From: Rhipicephalus microplus
Lineage: Eukaryota; Arthropoda; Arachnida; Ixodida; Ixodidae
Reading direction: 5' to 3'
Assembly (NCBI RefSeq): GCF_043290135.1
Contig: NC_134710.1
Span: 460,079,376 to 460,143,375, forward strand
DNA length: 64,000 bases
Shown: piece after piece, positions 32,621 through 44,419 of the stretch
How positions within the stretch are numbered: the first letter of the stretch is position 1
Layout of the letters: each line of letters begins with the position of its first letter
Notes under the pieces: model-generated
Told to the model about the DNA's origin: nothing
Database searches by the model: none
The model's input: only the letters and a program-made list of their open reading frames with translations
Translations under genes and position numbers: made by a program

Positions 32621-33795
32621 TATCGGCCTCGGGTACTTGAAACCGCCGACCCCATCTGCAGCGACCACCAATGTTGCTCAAGGTTGAGCACTCATGCTTG
32701 TGCAATTAAGAAATAAAGAGCAGTTATTGTGCATGTTTGGGGCACCATAACCACACGCATATATTCTGCATATGCATCTCAATAGAAAACACATACATAA
32801 GTAATTTTGAAGACCATAGCGCTTATCACGCTGCGCTTACCATGCAACGCTTGCACGAAATGAGGAGTGTTTCTAACGCTTTGCTAAGACGAGATGGTGT
32901 TGGCACCTACCCGTCGCCTCGCGTTCTGCGCCTGTTCACCTCTGAGACGGGTGCGCACGGCCACGCGCTTTGTTTTCCTAAAGAAATTGCCAGATGGCGC
33001 TCATGTCTCACGTGTGACGGGACTTGATGCGCTCGTTCGGCTCAGCTGCACGCTCTAGGCACTATAACGCAGCACCTCCGGAATACCATTCACCAATTTT
33101 CTTGCGCAGAATATTAAATAACTGTTTTGTTCACTCTCTTTACACGCAAGACTATTGTCTTTCGACGACATTTGCAGATAACATGCAGATACGGAGCCAA
33201 TTGTTTTCAGGACATTCCTCGGCAAGCTTCCTTTTCTTGAGCTTTGTCCGGTGGAAGCTGGCGTGCGCAGTGTTGCCCGTGCACACTTCTCCCGTCGCCG
33301 CTGACGGCACGCTCTATTTGGATTCCAACAATGCTCAATAGATGGCGCGCTGCCGCCCACAGCAGCGACACGCCATCTCGGGGATCGGTTTGGACTACCA
33401 CAGTGAATGGGCGTGTTTTTGAGCGCTTGCGATCGACTGCGCAGATAAGTTGTTTTGCATGTTTTGAGCTTGCCTTTATAATTATAAGACAGCAGTTAAA
33501 ATTGCTGTAGCACTTATTTTATCGTACGGCTTTTTCGGGGGTCCGTCACCAGGTATTTATTTGTCTGTGCGTGTGTGTGTGTGTCGGAATTTTTGTTTTT
33601 TAGTTGTTTTTGCCACCCCACGGGGGAGGTGCACGTGCATTGAACACGCAAATTTTTGTAGGAGAGCTTAGACTTTCTCTTTTTCGTAGGGCAGGGCTCG
33701 AGCTTCGTAATTATCGAGTGAGACAAGTCATAGGGACAATTGGTGTGTAGGAAAGACATGGTTAAATAGACTAAATTAAGTGTTCAGGATGTGGG

Positions 33796-34470
33796 GTGGC
33801 TTTGAAAGTAGAGCCAAGTGTAGAAGCGGAAGGAGAAGAGGCTGACGCGAAGTGTAGGCAATGCGAGGTCGAGGAAAAAGTGGAAAACATGGTGGTTGCC
33901 CGGAGTGACCTGCTGATGAGAATCACCGAACAAGAGATTGCGTTGGCGACAAAGCAAGAGAATACGTGGGCTATGGAAGAAAGGCTGAAGTCCACTGAGG
34001 AAGCACTAGCCAAGGTTAACGGAGGAGCGGCCTACAGAGACAACAGTAGGGAACCGGCAACCAGAACAGCGGAAAAGAAAGAGCAAGCAAGTTTGGATAA
34101 AGCAGGTTCAGCCGGTTCAATTATCACAAGGCCCAGCTTCAGCGAAGTAGTGGTGGGGCTAGGAGGGGACAAAGCAGCCGGCGTCACAGGTGCAAGTAAC
34201 CCCCAGGTGCAGGAAGCTCCAGCTGAAAAGTCACAGCATGTGATAATCGCAACGGACTCGAATTTAAATCGATGCACAGAAGCCGTCAAACAGAGGGTGA
34301 GAGGTGACAACAGGGTTGCAGTAGGGGCGTTCCGAGGACGCAAGCTGTAAGCAGTCATGAGGCAAGCGAGCACAAAACTCAAAACTACAGCTGATAGACG
34401 AAACCTCGTGATAATTTCAGGTGGTTTAAACGATGTCTTAAATGAAGATACAGCAGCACAAGCAACCACG
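33796..34470 (+). pseudogene. Coiled-coil and esterase part of LINE, copy B
   Basis: 33796-34350 has KCRQCEVEEKVENMV (second Cys pair, coiled coil) and VIIATDSNLNRCTEAVKQRV (SGNH block I, Asp-Ser). The next frame (34357-34611) has LVIISGGLNDVL (block III with a canonical G-x-N-D). A single break between them (stop at 34348) separates the blocks. The block V Asp-x-x-His region is lost in the deletion. Comparison with copy A shows the order of the domains in the parent protein. Confidence 0.65.
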
Positions 34471-34599
34471 CTGGAGAAAAGCGTCGATGACATGCGCGCC
34501 ACTTCTCCTGAGGTACAGGTGGACGGGAGCAACTTGTGGACGGGAGTACTTGTGGACGAAAGCAAAGGCCAGAGAGGAAAACCAGGCAACGGTAGAGTG

Positions 34600-35300
34600 T
34601 ATATCAAATGACATTCAGGAGTTAGGGGGAGAGTGCGAGAAGATAGGAGATATGAATGCGCACATAGAAGATATAGATGGGTATACCGACCCGACAAGCA
34701 AAATGATCATGGATATGTGTGAGAGGCTTGATTTAATCATTTGCAACAGTACCGAGAAGTGTGAAGGGCAAATAACATGGGAGGTAGGAAGGCTGCAGTC
34801 GACGATAGATTACGCACTGATGTCACATAGAATGTATGATAAGCTCAGGGGAAGGTACATTGATGAAGGTGGCTCCAGAAGTCTGGGTAGTGCTCACAAA
34901 CGTATCGAAAAGTTTTGGAAGAGCAGTGAAAGTGGGAAGGAGACAAGATGAGCAACTACAGGAAAATTTTTATTCAGAAAGGCAAATTGAAATAGCCACT
35001 AAGCAAATTGAATCAGTAATCACTGAGGATAATAAAAAGTGTGGACATACACGAATCTAATTGGACTGTTAGAGCTAGAGCTTGCTAAGGCACGTGACAA
35101 GTCACCCCGGAAAAGAAGACACAAAGCCAAAAGTTGGTGGGATGAGGAAGTTAAGAGAGCCATAGCAAAACGTCAGGAAGCCTCTAGGGAACACAGACAT
35201 GCTAGGCAGCGGGGTGAACCGACAGATGATGTTGAAAGAAAATGGGAAATCTTTCTAAGCTGTAGAAGAGAGACATCCCTTCTGATCAATTGAAAAGATT
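34600..35300 (+). pseudogene. Endonuclease C-terminal half and linker of LINE, copy B
   Basis: 34442-34951 has GDMNAHIEDIDGYTD (GDFNAH block, Phe to Met) and QSTIDYALMSHRMYDKL (substrate-binding block). The His block near 34895 reads GSAHKRI where SDH is normal. 35039-35293 has KAKSWWDEEVKRAIAKRQEA, the linker that precedes RT in LINEs. The N-terminal half with the catalytic Glu is missing. Confidence 0.7.
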
Positions 35301-35699
35301 AGAAGGGAGCTCAGTGGCTGGCAGAAGTACATAAAAAGATAGAAAGGCAGCTGCGAAATTTCGGAACCATCTAAACTACTTAAAAATTAGACGAGCCTAC
35401 AGCAGATGTTCATAACGACAGCTCAAGGTGCTAGGCTAGAGGGGACAAAGCAATTGAATATATAAGAACAAGGGTGACAGAAACGTTTGAACAAAGAGGT
35501 GCTTTATGCACCACAATTGACGAAGATGAATCAAGTGGCGTAATGGCTCCATTTTCATAACGAGAGTAGGAAAGGGCCGAGAAAAGGATTTCTAGTAGTA
35601 CATCAACAGGCCAAGATGGCATTCCACGTATGCTCCTAAAAACATTAGGTCCGAAGTCTAACCAGGCTTTGAGAGAGGCAGTGACCAAAATAATAATCG

Positions 35700-37000
35700 A
35701 TGGAGAAGTCCCAGATGGATGAAACTTAGCAGGATGAGCATGATATATAAAGGAAAGGGGGACAAAGCTGACATAAACCACTACCGTCTGATAACAGTGA
35801 CATCAGTGATCTACAGGCTGGCAATGCAGATTAAAAAGGAAAGCCTGCAGGCGTGGATAGAGGATGAGGGAGTGCTGGGGGAACTGCAGAACGGGTTTCG
35901 GAAACACAGGTGGTTGGAAGACAATCAGTTCTCACTGACGCAGTGCATCAAGGGATATCAAGGGAGCGTACAAAAGCGTGGTTCAAGAGGTATTTAGGGA
36001 CATACTGGACACACTAGGCATGGAAGATGTAGTCACCAATCTTTTTAAGGATATCTATAAAGGTAACAAGGTAGTTATAAAGTGGGAAAAACAGGTATCC
36101 AAACCTGCCAAGGTAAAATGGCGGCTTGGGCAGGGGTGTCTCCTGTCACCCTTATTATTCATGATGTACCTACAAGGATTAGAGGCCAAATTAGAGGGAA
36201 GTGGACTGGGCTTCAACCTCTCTTTCGTCAAACAAGGAAAACTCATTGAACAGGCACTACCAGCATTGATGTACGCAGATGATATAGTGCTAATGGCCAT
36301 CAACAAGGAAGATTAGCAGAGATTGCTGGACATCTGCGGTAATGAAGGAGATAGGTTAGATTTCAGATTCCGTAAGAAAAAATCAGCAGTCATGATTTTT
36401 AATGACAATGAAGGTAGTGAGCTTAGAATACAGAAGGTCACGCTAGAGATAACAAATAAATACAAATATCTGGGCGTATTGATAAGCAATGGTGCCGAGT
36501 ACCTAAGGGAACACAAAATATACGTGACGACTAAAGGTAACAGGAATGCAGTGGTAAAAAAAAACAGGGCACTGTGGACAATAGGTATGATGTTGCGAGA
36601 AGAATATGGAAAGGGGTCATGGTTCCTGGTCTGACGTTCGGCAATGCAGTCTTGTGCATGAGATCAGAAGTTCAAGCAAGATTAGAAACTGAGCAACGTG
36701 GAATAGGTAGGCTTGCCTTAGGAGCTCACGGGATTACACCAAATCAGGGAGCACAAGGTGATATGGGATGGACATCATTTGAGGGCAGGGAAGCTAGCAG
36801 CAAGATAAAATTTGAGAAGCGATTGAGGGAAATGGGGGAGGAGCGTTGGGCAAGGAAGGTTTTCAGTTACTTGTACATGAAGAATGTCGATACAAAATGG
36901 AGGAAGCGAACCAGAAAATTGACTGGTAATTACTTAGAAAACAGCAGGGGGCCAAACCAAAAAAAAATTATCAGTTAAGAAGAAATCGAAGGAAGCTGAG
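35700..37000 (+). pseudogene. Reverse transcriptase of LINE, copy B
   Basis: 35719-35997 has MSMIYKGKGDKADINHYRLI and LQNGFRKHRWLEDN (blocks 1-3). 35978-36316 has GQGCLLSPLLFMMYL (motif B) and YADD at 36272-36283 (motif C, intact). 36323-36634 and 36574-36978 carry the thumb with NKYKYLGVLIS. Frame breaks at about 35990, 36316 and 36630 split it; the motif A Asp block falls in the break near 35970. Confidence 0.78.
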
Positions 37001-37006
37001 GCTGGC

Positions 37007-37342
37007 ATGTGGAGTATTGGCATGATTAGAAAGTCCGCACTAGAATTCTATCAAACTTTTAAGCAGAAAATTGCCAAAGAAACGATCTATGATAAAACTC
37101 GGGGTAGTTCTGTACTGTTTGAGGCAAGAACGGGAGTATTGCGAACCAAGACATATCGGGCCAAATGCGAAGGGGTAGACACGGTATGCAGTGCGTGTGG
37201 AGAGGAAGAAGAAACTGTCGAACACTTGATAATGTTCTGCAAAGGGATTCAACCTATAGTTCAGGATGATGGCGTAGAGTTCTTCAAAGCACTGGGGTTT
37301 AGGGAAAGAAGGGCAAAATACACTTTAAGTAAAATTAGCTAG
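37007..37342 (+). pseudogene. C-terminal zinc motif of LINE, copy B
   Basis: VCSACGEEEETVEHLIMFCK gives the C-x2-C...H-x4-C arrangement found at the C-terminus of many LINE ORF2 proteins, after KTYRAKCEGVD. Probably RNA binding. It stops at 37342 and the 3' UTR follows. Confidence 0.7.
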
Positions 37343-37925
37343 AAGGAGGTTATCTGATCGGTGGCTAAAGTCAAGGCATGAGTGAAAATAAGGTCCTTCA
37401 GTGCAAAGTACGAATCCTCAACCTCACCATTTAAAGAAAAAAAATAAATCTAGTTTTTGGTTCATTAAGTATTACGGCTTGGTGGCGCTAGCCACCGCCC
37501 AATCTAAAGGGAACAGCCATATCCATTCATCCATCCATCAATCCACCGGTTTTTCGCTGTACCGAGCTCACCCTTGGTCTTATGAACATGCCGTCCCTCA
37601 GCGCACACGTCCATGGCAGCGAACATTATCTCGTCCTGACCGAAGCCGACGTGCTCTTCTTCACAAATACATGAAACGGTGGAAACATGCTCATGAATGG
37701 GTTCGTTCCAGTCGTCTGCCCCAAAGAAATGAAGCGTCCTATGAGTGGTGTCAGGATCTACGTCAAGCTACCTGATGAAGCAGAAGATCTCGCGTTGCAA
37801 TAACGTGCCAGAGCTACAACGGGGAGCACACCGCTGTGAAGCTCTCATCCGGGATAGCAATCGTGGCCTTCTACTTGGCACTGAATTTGTCAGAAGAAAA
37901 AGTCACGAAGTCTATAGAGAAATGA

Positions 37926-38190
37926 GTGCAACCATACATGACCGAGTTCATTCACGCTCTCTTCCTACTTGCCCGAGATGTGAACGTTGACATCATGCAA
38001 AGCGATTGGCTAGTCCAACACATGATGTCACTTTACGCTCTTGTATGCGTTTCGTACGACTGCAAACGTTCCACCACCTTCACGAGCGCCTGTATCGACT
38101 TCGCTGTCTCGAACTTTTTATTGCGCCCCATCATCGGTGATCCCTTGACGGCATACTTTAGTGACCATAAAGCAATCATGTTTAAAGAGA
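37926..38190 (+). pseudogene. Possible endonuclease C-terminal fragment
   Basis: One frame reads SACIDFAVSNFLLRPIIGDP and TAYFSDHKAIMF. This resembles the end of an EEP endonuclease (CIDL... SDHK with the catalytic His). Nothing upstream (37550-37925) can be tied to it with confidence. It could belong to a LINE or to an endonuclease-carrying Helentron; I cannot tell. Confidence 0.35.
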
Positions 38191-38289
38191 AAGGAGTCCC
38201 CGAGCTCATCGAGCGTCGTTCTGTTGTAACTTGCAACAGATCAATTGTAGATATAAAAGGTACTGATTGTCCATGAAAATCTTCACAGT

Positions 38290-39600
38290 GAACCAAGATA
38301 TAAATTTATAATTATTGTATATGTAATGTATATATAACAACATTTTCATCTCTATATATGATGGTAGAAGATATGTGTGGATGCTTCGTGGGTTGCCCGA
38401 TCATCTCCGAGCAACCTACTCTAACATTCACTTTCTTGAGGGCTAAATGCACGCCACGGCAACTAGCTCTACGACCGGCTGAAATAGGCAAAGTGAACGC
38501 ACTGCAAGCACTCACGCGGTAATTCTGCTTCAAGCTGCGGCCAAGTCTGCTGCCCCGTAAAGGTACCCGTACACTGGCAAAAACCATGCGGTGGCAGAAT
38601 CGCGCCCGTGGGTGCCTCAGAAAACAGCGGCTCGCTGTCTACACTGCCAGTGCGAATGTACCCTCAGTGAGTGAGCTATAAACTTTCATTGGTGCAGCAG
38701 AACGCGATTAAGCGCACACCTGGCTAAATGCACGACGGAACCGGCAAGTCAAGCGTACCAGCCCGATCACGGGCAAGGTGGGTCGCTCAGCGAAGCCCTG
38801 TGTTTAAAGACTTGTCTTCGCAGAAGTACGTTCCACGCTTAGATGAACTTTCGAACCCAACGACCCGCACATTCAAAGCATCTAAGCCTCCTTACAAGCC
38901 GCACAAAAGCAGTTTTGAACAAGAGCAAGAGCCATATAAGAAAACAACACATCTATAAGTGAACATACTTGGCGAACAAGAAGCCACCACTAGGAGCATA
39001 AATGCAACAGTTGCCGCTGTGTACCTACCCTCCATACGCATTTGTACAAGTTTTTAATGCGGTCAAATGTTTACTATAGGACGGTGGCCTATTCATGCTT
39101 GAAGCCATCGCGAAAGCGCGTTGTTGTTGTGTTTGTCTGTTTTTTTTAGTGAAGTGATACATTGAAGCACAATGGCCGTGGCATACAAAAAGGTAACAAC
39201 ACATAATGTTGCTCACAAAAGAAAGATTCCTGAAATTTGACCACTTTGATTACCATCAGTCATTGGCCAAAAACAATAAAAGTGCAAATAAATAGTCTAC
39301 AGTAGTGTTATAATACACAAGAGTGTAACCTCTGACCGAAGTTTCTGACGCCTTAGTAAAAAACTACGTGCCTTTTAACAAGTCATGACAGAGCAAGCAA
39401 CTTTTGATCCGGCATCCTGTTCTCGGCAATAAAGCAACCGCCTTGCTGTGAGCTGCTAAATATGCTACAGTTGATCAGTAATTACGGTGCTCGGCTGCGG
39501 ATCAAAAGGCCGTCGTTTTATCTTAGAAGCGGCGATTGCAAATAGATGGAGGCTGAATGCTCTTGGTACATGCACTGTGCGACGTCAATACAGGTTATAG
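38290..39600. other. No recognised gene
   Basis: Short AT-rich stretches (38300-38370) and uncharacterised sequence. A 76-codon frame at 38728 has no recognisable motif. Confidence 0.4.
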
Positions 39601-39607
39601 AACACGG

Positions 39608-39692
39608 GATCAAAATTTCTGGAGCCCCCAACTACTACCTCTCTTATAATCATATGGTGGTTTTAGGACATAAAATGCCAAACATCATGATG
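39608..39692 (+). mobile_element. Ruka-like SINE tail fragment
   Basis: AAATTTCTGGAGCCC...CTCTTATAATCATATGGTGG and TTTTAGGACATAAAA match the 3' part of the SINE on the plus strand. The head is absent. Confidence 0.7.
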
Positions 39693-40051
39693 ATTTACTC
39701 TTTGAACAATTACCCACCTCCACTTAATTATTAGAAGTTTTTACAGCTGCATCGTGCAGTCGTCTTTGTCCCACTTTATTCACTTCACGACATGCGCTAG
39801 GCCTTCCCGGCCAGTGGAAAGGGTTGGAAGGACGTCCTGTATTGTTTACCTAAAAACGGCACGACACAGAAGACTAAAAGGCCTCTTAACCACACGAAAC
39901 GTATTTGCGTCTTGTGTGTTGTGCGGTTCTTAAACAATGCACGCATAACAAACAATGCAATCGCGCTAGGTCTAGTATGCCCTCACTTTTAATGAAATAA
40001 AATTGCGGGATCCGTTCAGGCAAGGCACATATTTACGGTGGCCATACTCAC

Positions 40052-40289
40052 CTCTGTTGTCAGAGTGGCAGCTAACTCCTGTGGATGCCGTATGAAATCA
40101 AAAGTAGGCAGCGGCGAGTTTCGAACCATCACTGGATAATTCTGCAGATACTGTGATACCGGTGGTGGTGTCAGAGTGGACGAGCGGTATTGCACGTGAC
40201 CGGACTGGCCAGTGCTGTCAGACAGCGTCGCAGGCGGTTGAGGCGCCACACCTACCATGAGTATATCCAGGACCACGGGGGGAGGGCTA
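40052..40289 (-). CDS. Candidate host exon, unknown protein
   Basis: On the minus strand a stop-free 238-base block is bounded by a good acceptor (a CTTTGTACCCAACAG stretch ending just after 40289) and a near-consensus donor (GTGAGTATGG starting just after 40052). In the open phase it reads from SPPPVVLDILMVGVAPQPPA to FDFIRHPQELAATLTTE, rich in Pro and Ser/Thr with no repeat-family motif. Length modulo three is one, so it would be a phase-changing internal exon. I do not recognise the protein. The sequence is not repeated elsewhere in the window, unlike nearly everything else here. This is inference from splice signals and composition only. Confidence 0.4.
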
Positions 40290-40545
40290 CTGTTGGGTAC
40301 AAAGACAGCATAACAAACACAAAACTTTGGTGTCTGTATTGAACCGAAATCATAGAGAAATGAGAAATAACAGTGATGAACCTAATTAGCACATTCATTC
40401 ACTTCATCATAGAATATGCGGAGAAGTTGATATTGCTGTAGCAGATAACGTATCCTTGTATAGTTAGTTATCAGGCACGCCGCGAGGAAATGCACAATAT
40501 ATTTCGAACACTTAATTTTGATGCGCGCAGAAATCTAGATGCACT

Positions 40546-40671
40546 TTTATTTTGTGAGATTTCACGTCCCAAAACCACGATTTGATTATGAGAGACGCCG
40601 TAGTGGAGGGCTCCGGAAATTTTGACCACCTGGGGTTCTTTAACGTGCACCCAAAGCTGAGTACACGGGCC
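40546..40671 (-). mobile_element. 5'-truncated Ruka-like SINE
   Basis: The tail and middle are present, the tRNA-like head is missing. A perfect 14-bp duplication AATCTAGATGCACT lies at 40532-40545 and 40672-40685. Confidence 0.9.
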
Positions 40672-40689
40672 AATCTAGATGCACTGTCT

Positions 40690-41920
40690 TCCAGCGTTCC
40701 CCCTCCCTTGCATTGAGACAGGTGCAGCTGTCATCGAACTAGCGACTTTCGGTTCACCAGCTGGGCGACGTAACCGCTGTACCGACGCGGCAGTATTGGC
40801 ACAGTATTCGCAGTACACTTGAGGATTCACACAAAAATTATCGCAAAGTTTGGGCAATGACTGTCGGTCGACTGAGGTGCATTTCGAGTTTCTTTAGCTT
40901 CCGATGGCCATTGTCACTACGTTCTGACACAGTGGAACATTCTGGTGAAGTTATTGACCCAGAACGCTATTTGACAACAGATAAGAGTGAAAAAATTGCT
41001 GCAATTTCTTCGAATGCAGTTCTTTTTGCATTGTTTGCATGCGTGAGAATGCCATTTCGTCAATTTTAAAAAGGAAATTGTCATGTATATGTGCGATATT
41101 CAATAAGCATGTGGCTTGACGTCCTGATATGGTCATACATTATGATGAATGCTGCATTTGAGGGCTCCGAAAATTTCTATTGCCTGTGATTTTAATTTTA
41201 CATGCACCTAAATCTCTGTACACAAGCCTCAGTTTTTGGCGCGCCCACCAAATTTTCCGCGACGCAGCGGCCTTCAGGTTACCAATCTAGTCGAATACAA
41301 TATATACATGTTTCTTTTTAAAGATATTTAACTTTTTCTTCTGAGTCACAGTGCTTCTCGTTTAGTCCTCATTCAGATCTCTACATGAACAAAAACGGCA
41401 GGATCGTAAGCCCACTGACTGCCAGTTACAGCTTCCCAGTGCGTCACGCACCAGTGTCCATTAGGCCAGTTTTCTACTTGTTCAATAACCATGTTAGCAT
41501 TCGCACAGTGTCGCTTGCTCTTTCAGTAGGGCTGGTAGGTTTCCTATGCCGAAACTAATTTCAAAAACGGTGTGTCGAAATTGTCAGGAACGTTTTTGGA
41601 GCACACCAACATAAGCCTGACGGCGCTCTTCAATAACAGAAAAGGCCTTCTCTGCCTGCAGAGCAGCACCGCGAATCTGTGCAATATACTAAGAGCAATT
41701 TCAGCTGAATACACGTTGCCTTAATGGCTGCAGCTCACCACAGACACTCTGTTTGGCAGTATAAATTTGTCATTCTTGTGTTTACAACGCAAAGATGATC
41801 TACGCAACTATGTTTTCACGGGGATTAGGTATTGTTGTAATCAATGTAGGTAGCGGCAAAAAATTAAACGTAAATGGTGCGTGAACTTTCGAACCTTCAT
41901 CAAAGTAGGCATATTTCATA
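40690..41920. other. No recognised gene apart from the SINE fragment
   Basis: Uncharacterised, AT-rich sequence without long frames or domain motifs. Confidence 0.4.
41110..41260 (-). mobile_element. Old, diverged Ruka-like SINE fragment
   Basis: GGCTTGACGTCCTGATATGG, TTGAGGGCTCCGAAAATTTC and CACCTAAATCTCTGTACACA follow the SINE order on the minus strand with many substitutions. Confidence 0.55.
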
Positions 41921-42164
41921 TTGATTGATTGATATGTGGGGTTTACTGTCCCAAAACCACCTCATGATTATGAGAGACTACGTAGTCGAGGGCTCCGGCT
42001 ATTTCGGCTACCTGGGGTTCCCTTAACGTGCACCCAAATCTGAGCACACGGGCCTACAGCATTTCCGCCTCTATCGGAAATGTGGCCGCCGCAGCCGGGA
42101 ATCGAACCTGCGACCTGCAGGTAAGCAGCCGAGTACCTTAGCCACTAGACCACAGCGGCGGGGC
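41921..42164 (-). mobile_element. Ruka-like SINE, full length
   Basis: From a TTGATTGATTGATATGTGG tail to the head complement CCACTAGACCACAGCGGCGG. Box A and box B complements are clear. No convincing flanking duplication is seen. Confidence 0.88.
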
Positions 42165-42847
42165 CACGTCGCCTGTTTTATCAAATCGCTCAAACCTCTG
42201 TGTACATCGCTGCAGCTTTCCAGAGTGGGCTCTAGCAATCGTTTAATTTCATTTTGCTGCATATCCCTGCAGAGGATCACTTTGCTAGATACCTTACCAT
42301 GTTCAACAATTCTTAGACGTCCCGCGTTGCGAAACCAGCACGGAAAGTTTTTCTACTCTCGCAACAAATAACACCGAAAAATAAAGTGTGTATGCGTTTC
42401 GGTGCAAACAGTTTATTCTTCTTATGCAGGCTTTGAAGCTGACTGATAGCAAGACTATTAGATAGTTACTTACACACTGATTACCTTTTAGTAACTCTCA
42501 CAAAACAACAAATTCCTTAATTTTCTTCCTTGGAATGTAATACTTGGTCACCCTGAAATTATGCGATGCAATTTTTTCGCGTTTCTGTCTGACCTTCCCA
42601 ATTCGTGGCTGAAGGTGCTATACTGGTGCCTTTGTTTTGTCGTAACAGCGAGTAGTCGCGAATAAGGTACGGGGTGGACGCTCAGAAAAGATAGATGAAT
42701 GACAACTGCGATTATAAAGATGGCCATCAGTAATCAAAGACAGCGAGGAAATTGAGATATCAGCTGCGTCATGCCAGCTTTGTCAACGTGCCAAGTGTCA
42801 TCCACCAGAGAAAAAAAAAAACGCCCGCATCTTCCCACAGGGAAACT
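42165..42847. other. No recognised gene
   Basis: Uncharacterised. A short A run lies at 42812-42823 just before the start of repeat copy B. Confidence 0.4.
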
Positions 42848-43786
42848 CGAGTTAATGCGTCGCAGAGTGGTGGCAGAATCGCGTAAACTGCACATCGGAT
42901 CAACGTTGCGTAATTGTGTATGATTTGGGACGCCTAACTCTTATTTCCTCTTTATTGTTCTTACTTATTGAATAAAGGAGAGCGTTGCCTTCAAGTAGTA
43001 GTGGGATGCTGAGGCGCAATCCAGTGCCTACATACACGGGGTAGCCAGTGAACGGTTGTGCAGCGCGAGCTGTCGGTTTTTTTAGCACACGTTATATGGG
43101 ACAGCTTTGCGAGGCGTCCGAGGAGGGGGGGGGCGTGCGACAGTTACCACGAGACATGAGGTGTGAGCTTGTTCATTGGGCTTGCCGACGCCGTCTTTGA
43201 GGGCGGATTTGCGAGTAAGTGGGACCATAAAATACTCCGCCTTTAAGGGATAACCGCTATATCAACAAGGAGAATGATATGTTGGAGGGGCTCGCTCGGA
43301 GGTTTACGGGGCGTTTATTGGTGAGACCTATGTTATGTGAAGGCTTGTTAACGAACCGGGGCATGATGTGTACGCCGATACAACATTGTTAGGCGCATTT
43401 CGCCGCCTGCACTGCAGGGTGTAAGCCACGACTATCGGAATGTTGACCACCTGCCCCTTTAATCTATACTGAGTACTGCCGCGAGTCTAATGCCCAACAC
43501 TTATAAAAGGCTGACGTGGAGATATCAGACGTTTTTGAACAGCTTTCAGAGCAGGCATGTGGGGTTCTTGAGAGGATATCAGTACCTGTGCTTAACACTT
43601 ATCGCAGAAACTTTCACCGTGCTGCCGTACCTACCAAGCGACAAGAACAAAATGGATGTAGTGGTGAGAAGGCGAGCACACGGGCTATCGAAAACCGATG
43701 CCTTGTAGGATGCCTAGATGTCCTGCTCCTGGAAATAGTGGAGACAGTGCTTTTGTAGACGCTATGTCGGTACAAAAGTTCGCGTT

Positions 43787-44028
43787 CCCTTGATTGATAT
43801 GTGGGATTTAACGTCCCGAAACCACCATTTGGTTATGAGACACGCCGTAGTCGAGGGCTCCGAAAATTTCGACCACCGGGGGTTATTTAACGTGCACCCA
43901 AATCTGAGCACACGGGCCTACAACATTTCGGCCTCCATCGGAAATGCAGCCGCCGCAGCCGGGATTCGAACCCGCGACTTGCGGGTCAGCAGCCGAGTAC
44001 CTTAGCCACTAGACCACCGCGGCGGGGC
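43787..44028 (-). mobile_element. Ruka-like SINE, full length, with empty site in copy A
   Basis: An 11-bp duplication AAGTTCGCGTT lies at 43776-43786 and 44029-44039. Copy A at about 9351 reads AAAAGTTAACGTTCACTGGG without an insert. The tRNA-like head complement includes GGGATTCGAACCC, an intact box B. Confidence 0.92.
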
Positions 44029-44419
44029 AAGTTCGCGTTTGCTATCATTGGCTGTAATGCAGGGAGATATTGCTTTCAGCGAAACTTGCGGTAATTTTGC
44101 TCAGCCTATCCCTTCTGATGGTTGGGCTTGCACATGTAATGTTGGTGACAAATAGGATAGGTACTAATTAATACGCACGAACATTTGATGGCAATTTAAA
44201 TGCATTTAGAGCATATTATAAGTCTGGCTATCTCACTGGCTACGTAGGTTTTGTGCTTTCATGGCTGATTCACTTTACAAGTACAAGAATTGACGTGACA
44301 TGACAAGAGCATGTAATAAACAAACGACTGCTCATTGCATGAGTATCATGACATCCTTTCAAGTTGCGTCATGTTATACGTGACATAGTCAAGTGGCTAG
44401 AACGGCTCTTTGGTTAACA

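Larger units (their letters stand above)
31451..33545. other. Unassigned stretch with an old SINE and a TCTG run
   Basis: No supported gene. It contains a diverged SINE (31875-32035) and a (TCTG)n-like microsatellite (32559-32620). The blocks 32260-32500 and 32830-33440 have higher GC content but no recognisable domain. Confidence 0.4.
33546..37547 (+). mobile_element. Esterase-domain LINE, copy B, nearly full length
   Basis: Plus-strand homologue of 1-3697: leader with a GTGTGTGT run, coiled coil, esterase blocks, endonuclease, RT, C-terminal zinc motif, then a 3' UTR ending in an ATCC-type tail (ATCCATTCATCCATCCATC, 37519-37540). About 0.5 kb that copy A has between the esterase block III and the endonuclease Asp block is missing here. 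Frames are broken in many places. Confidence 0.8.

Noticed and set aside
33055..33360. Overlapping frames on both strands at 33.0-33.5 kb as a host exon
   Set aside because: No convincing acceptor and donor pair around any frame, and no recognisable protein motif.
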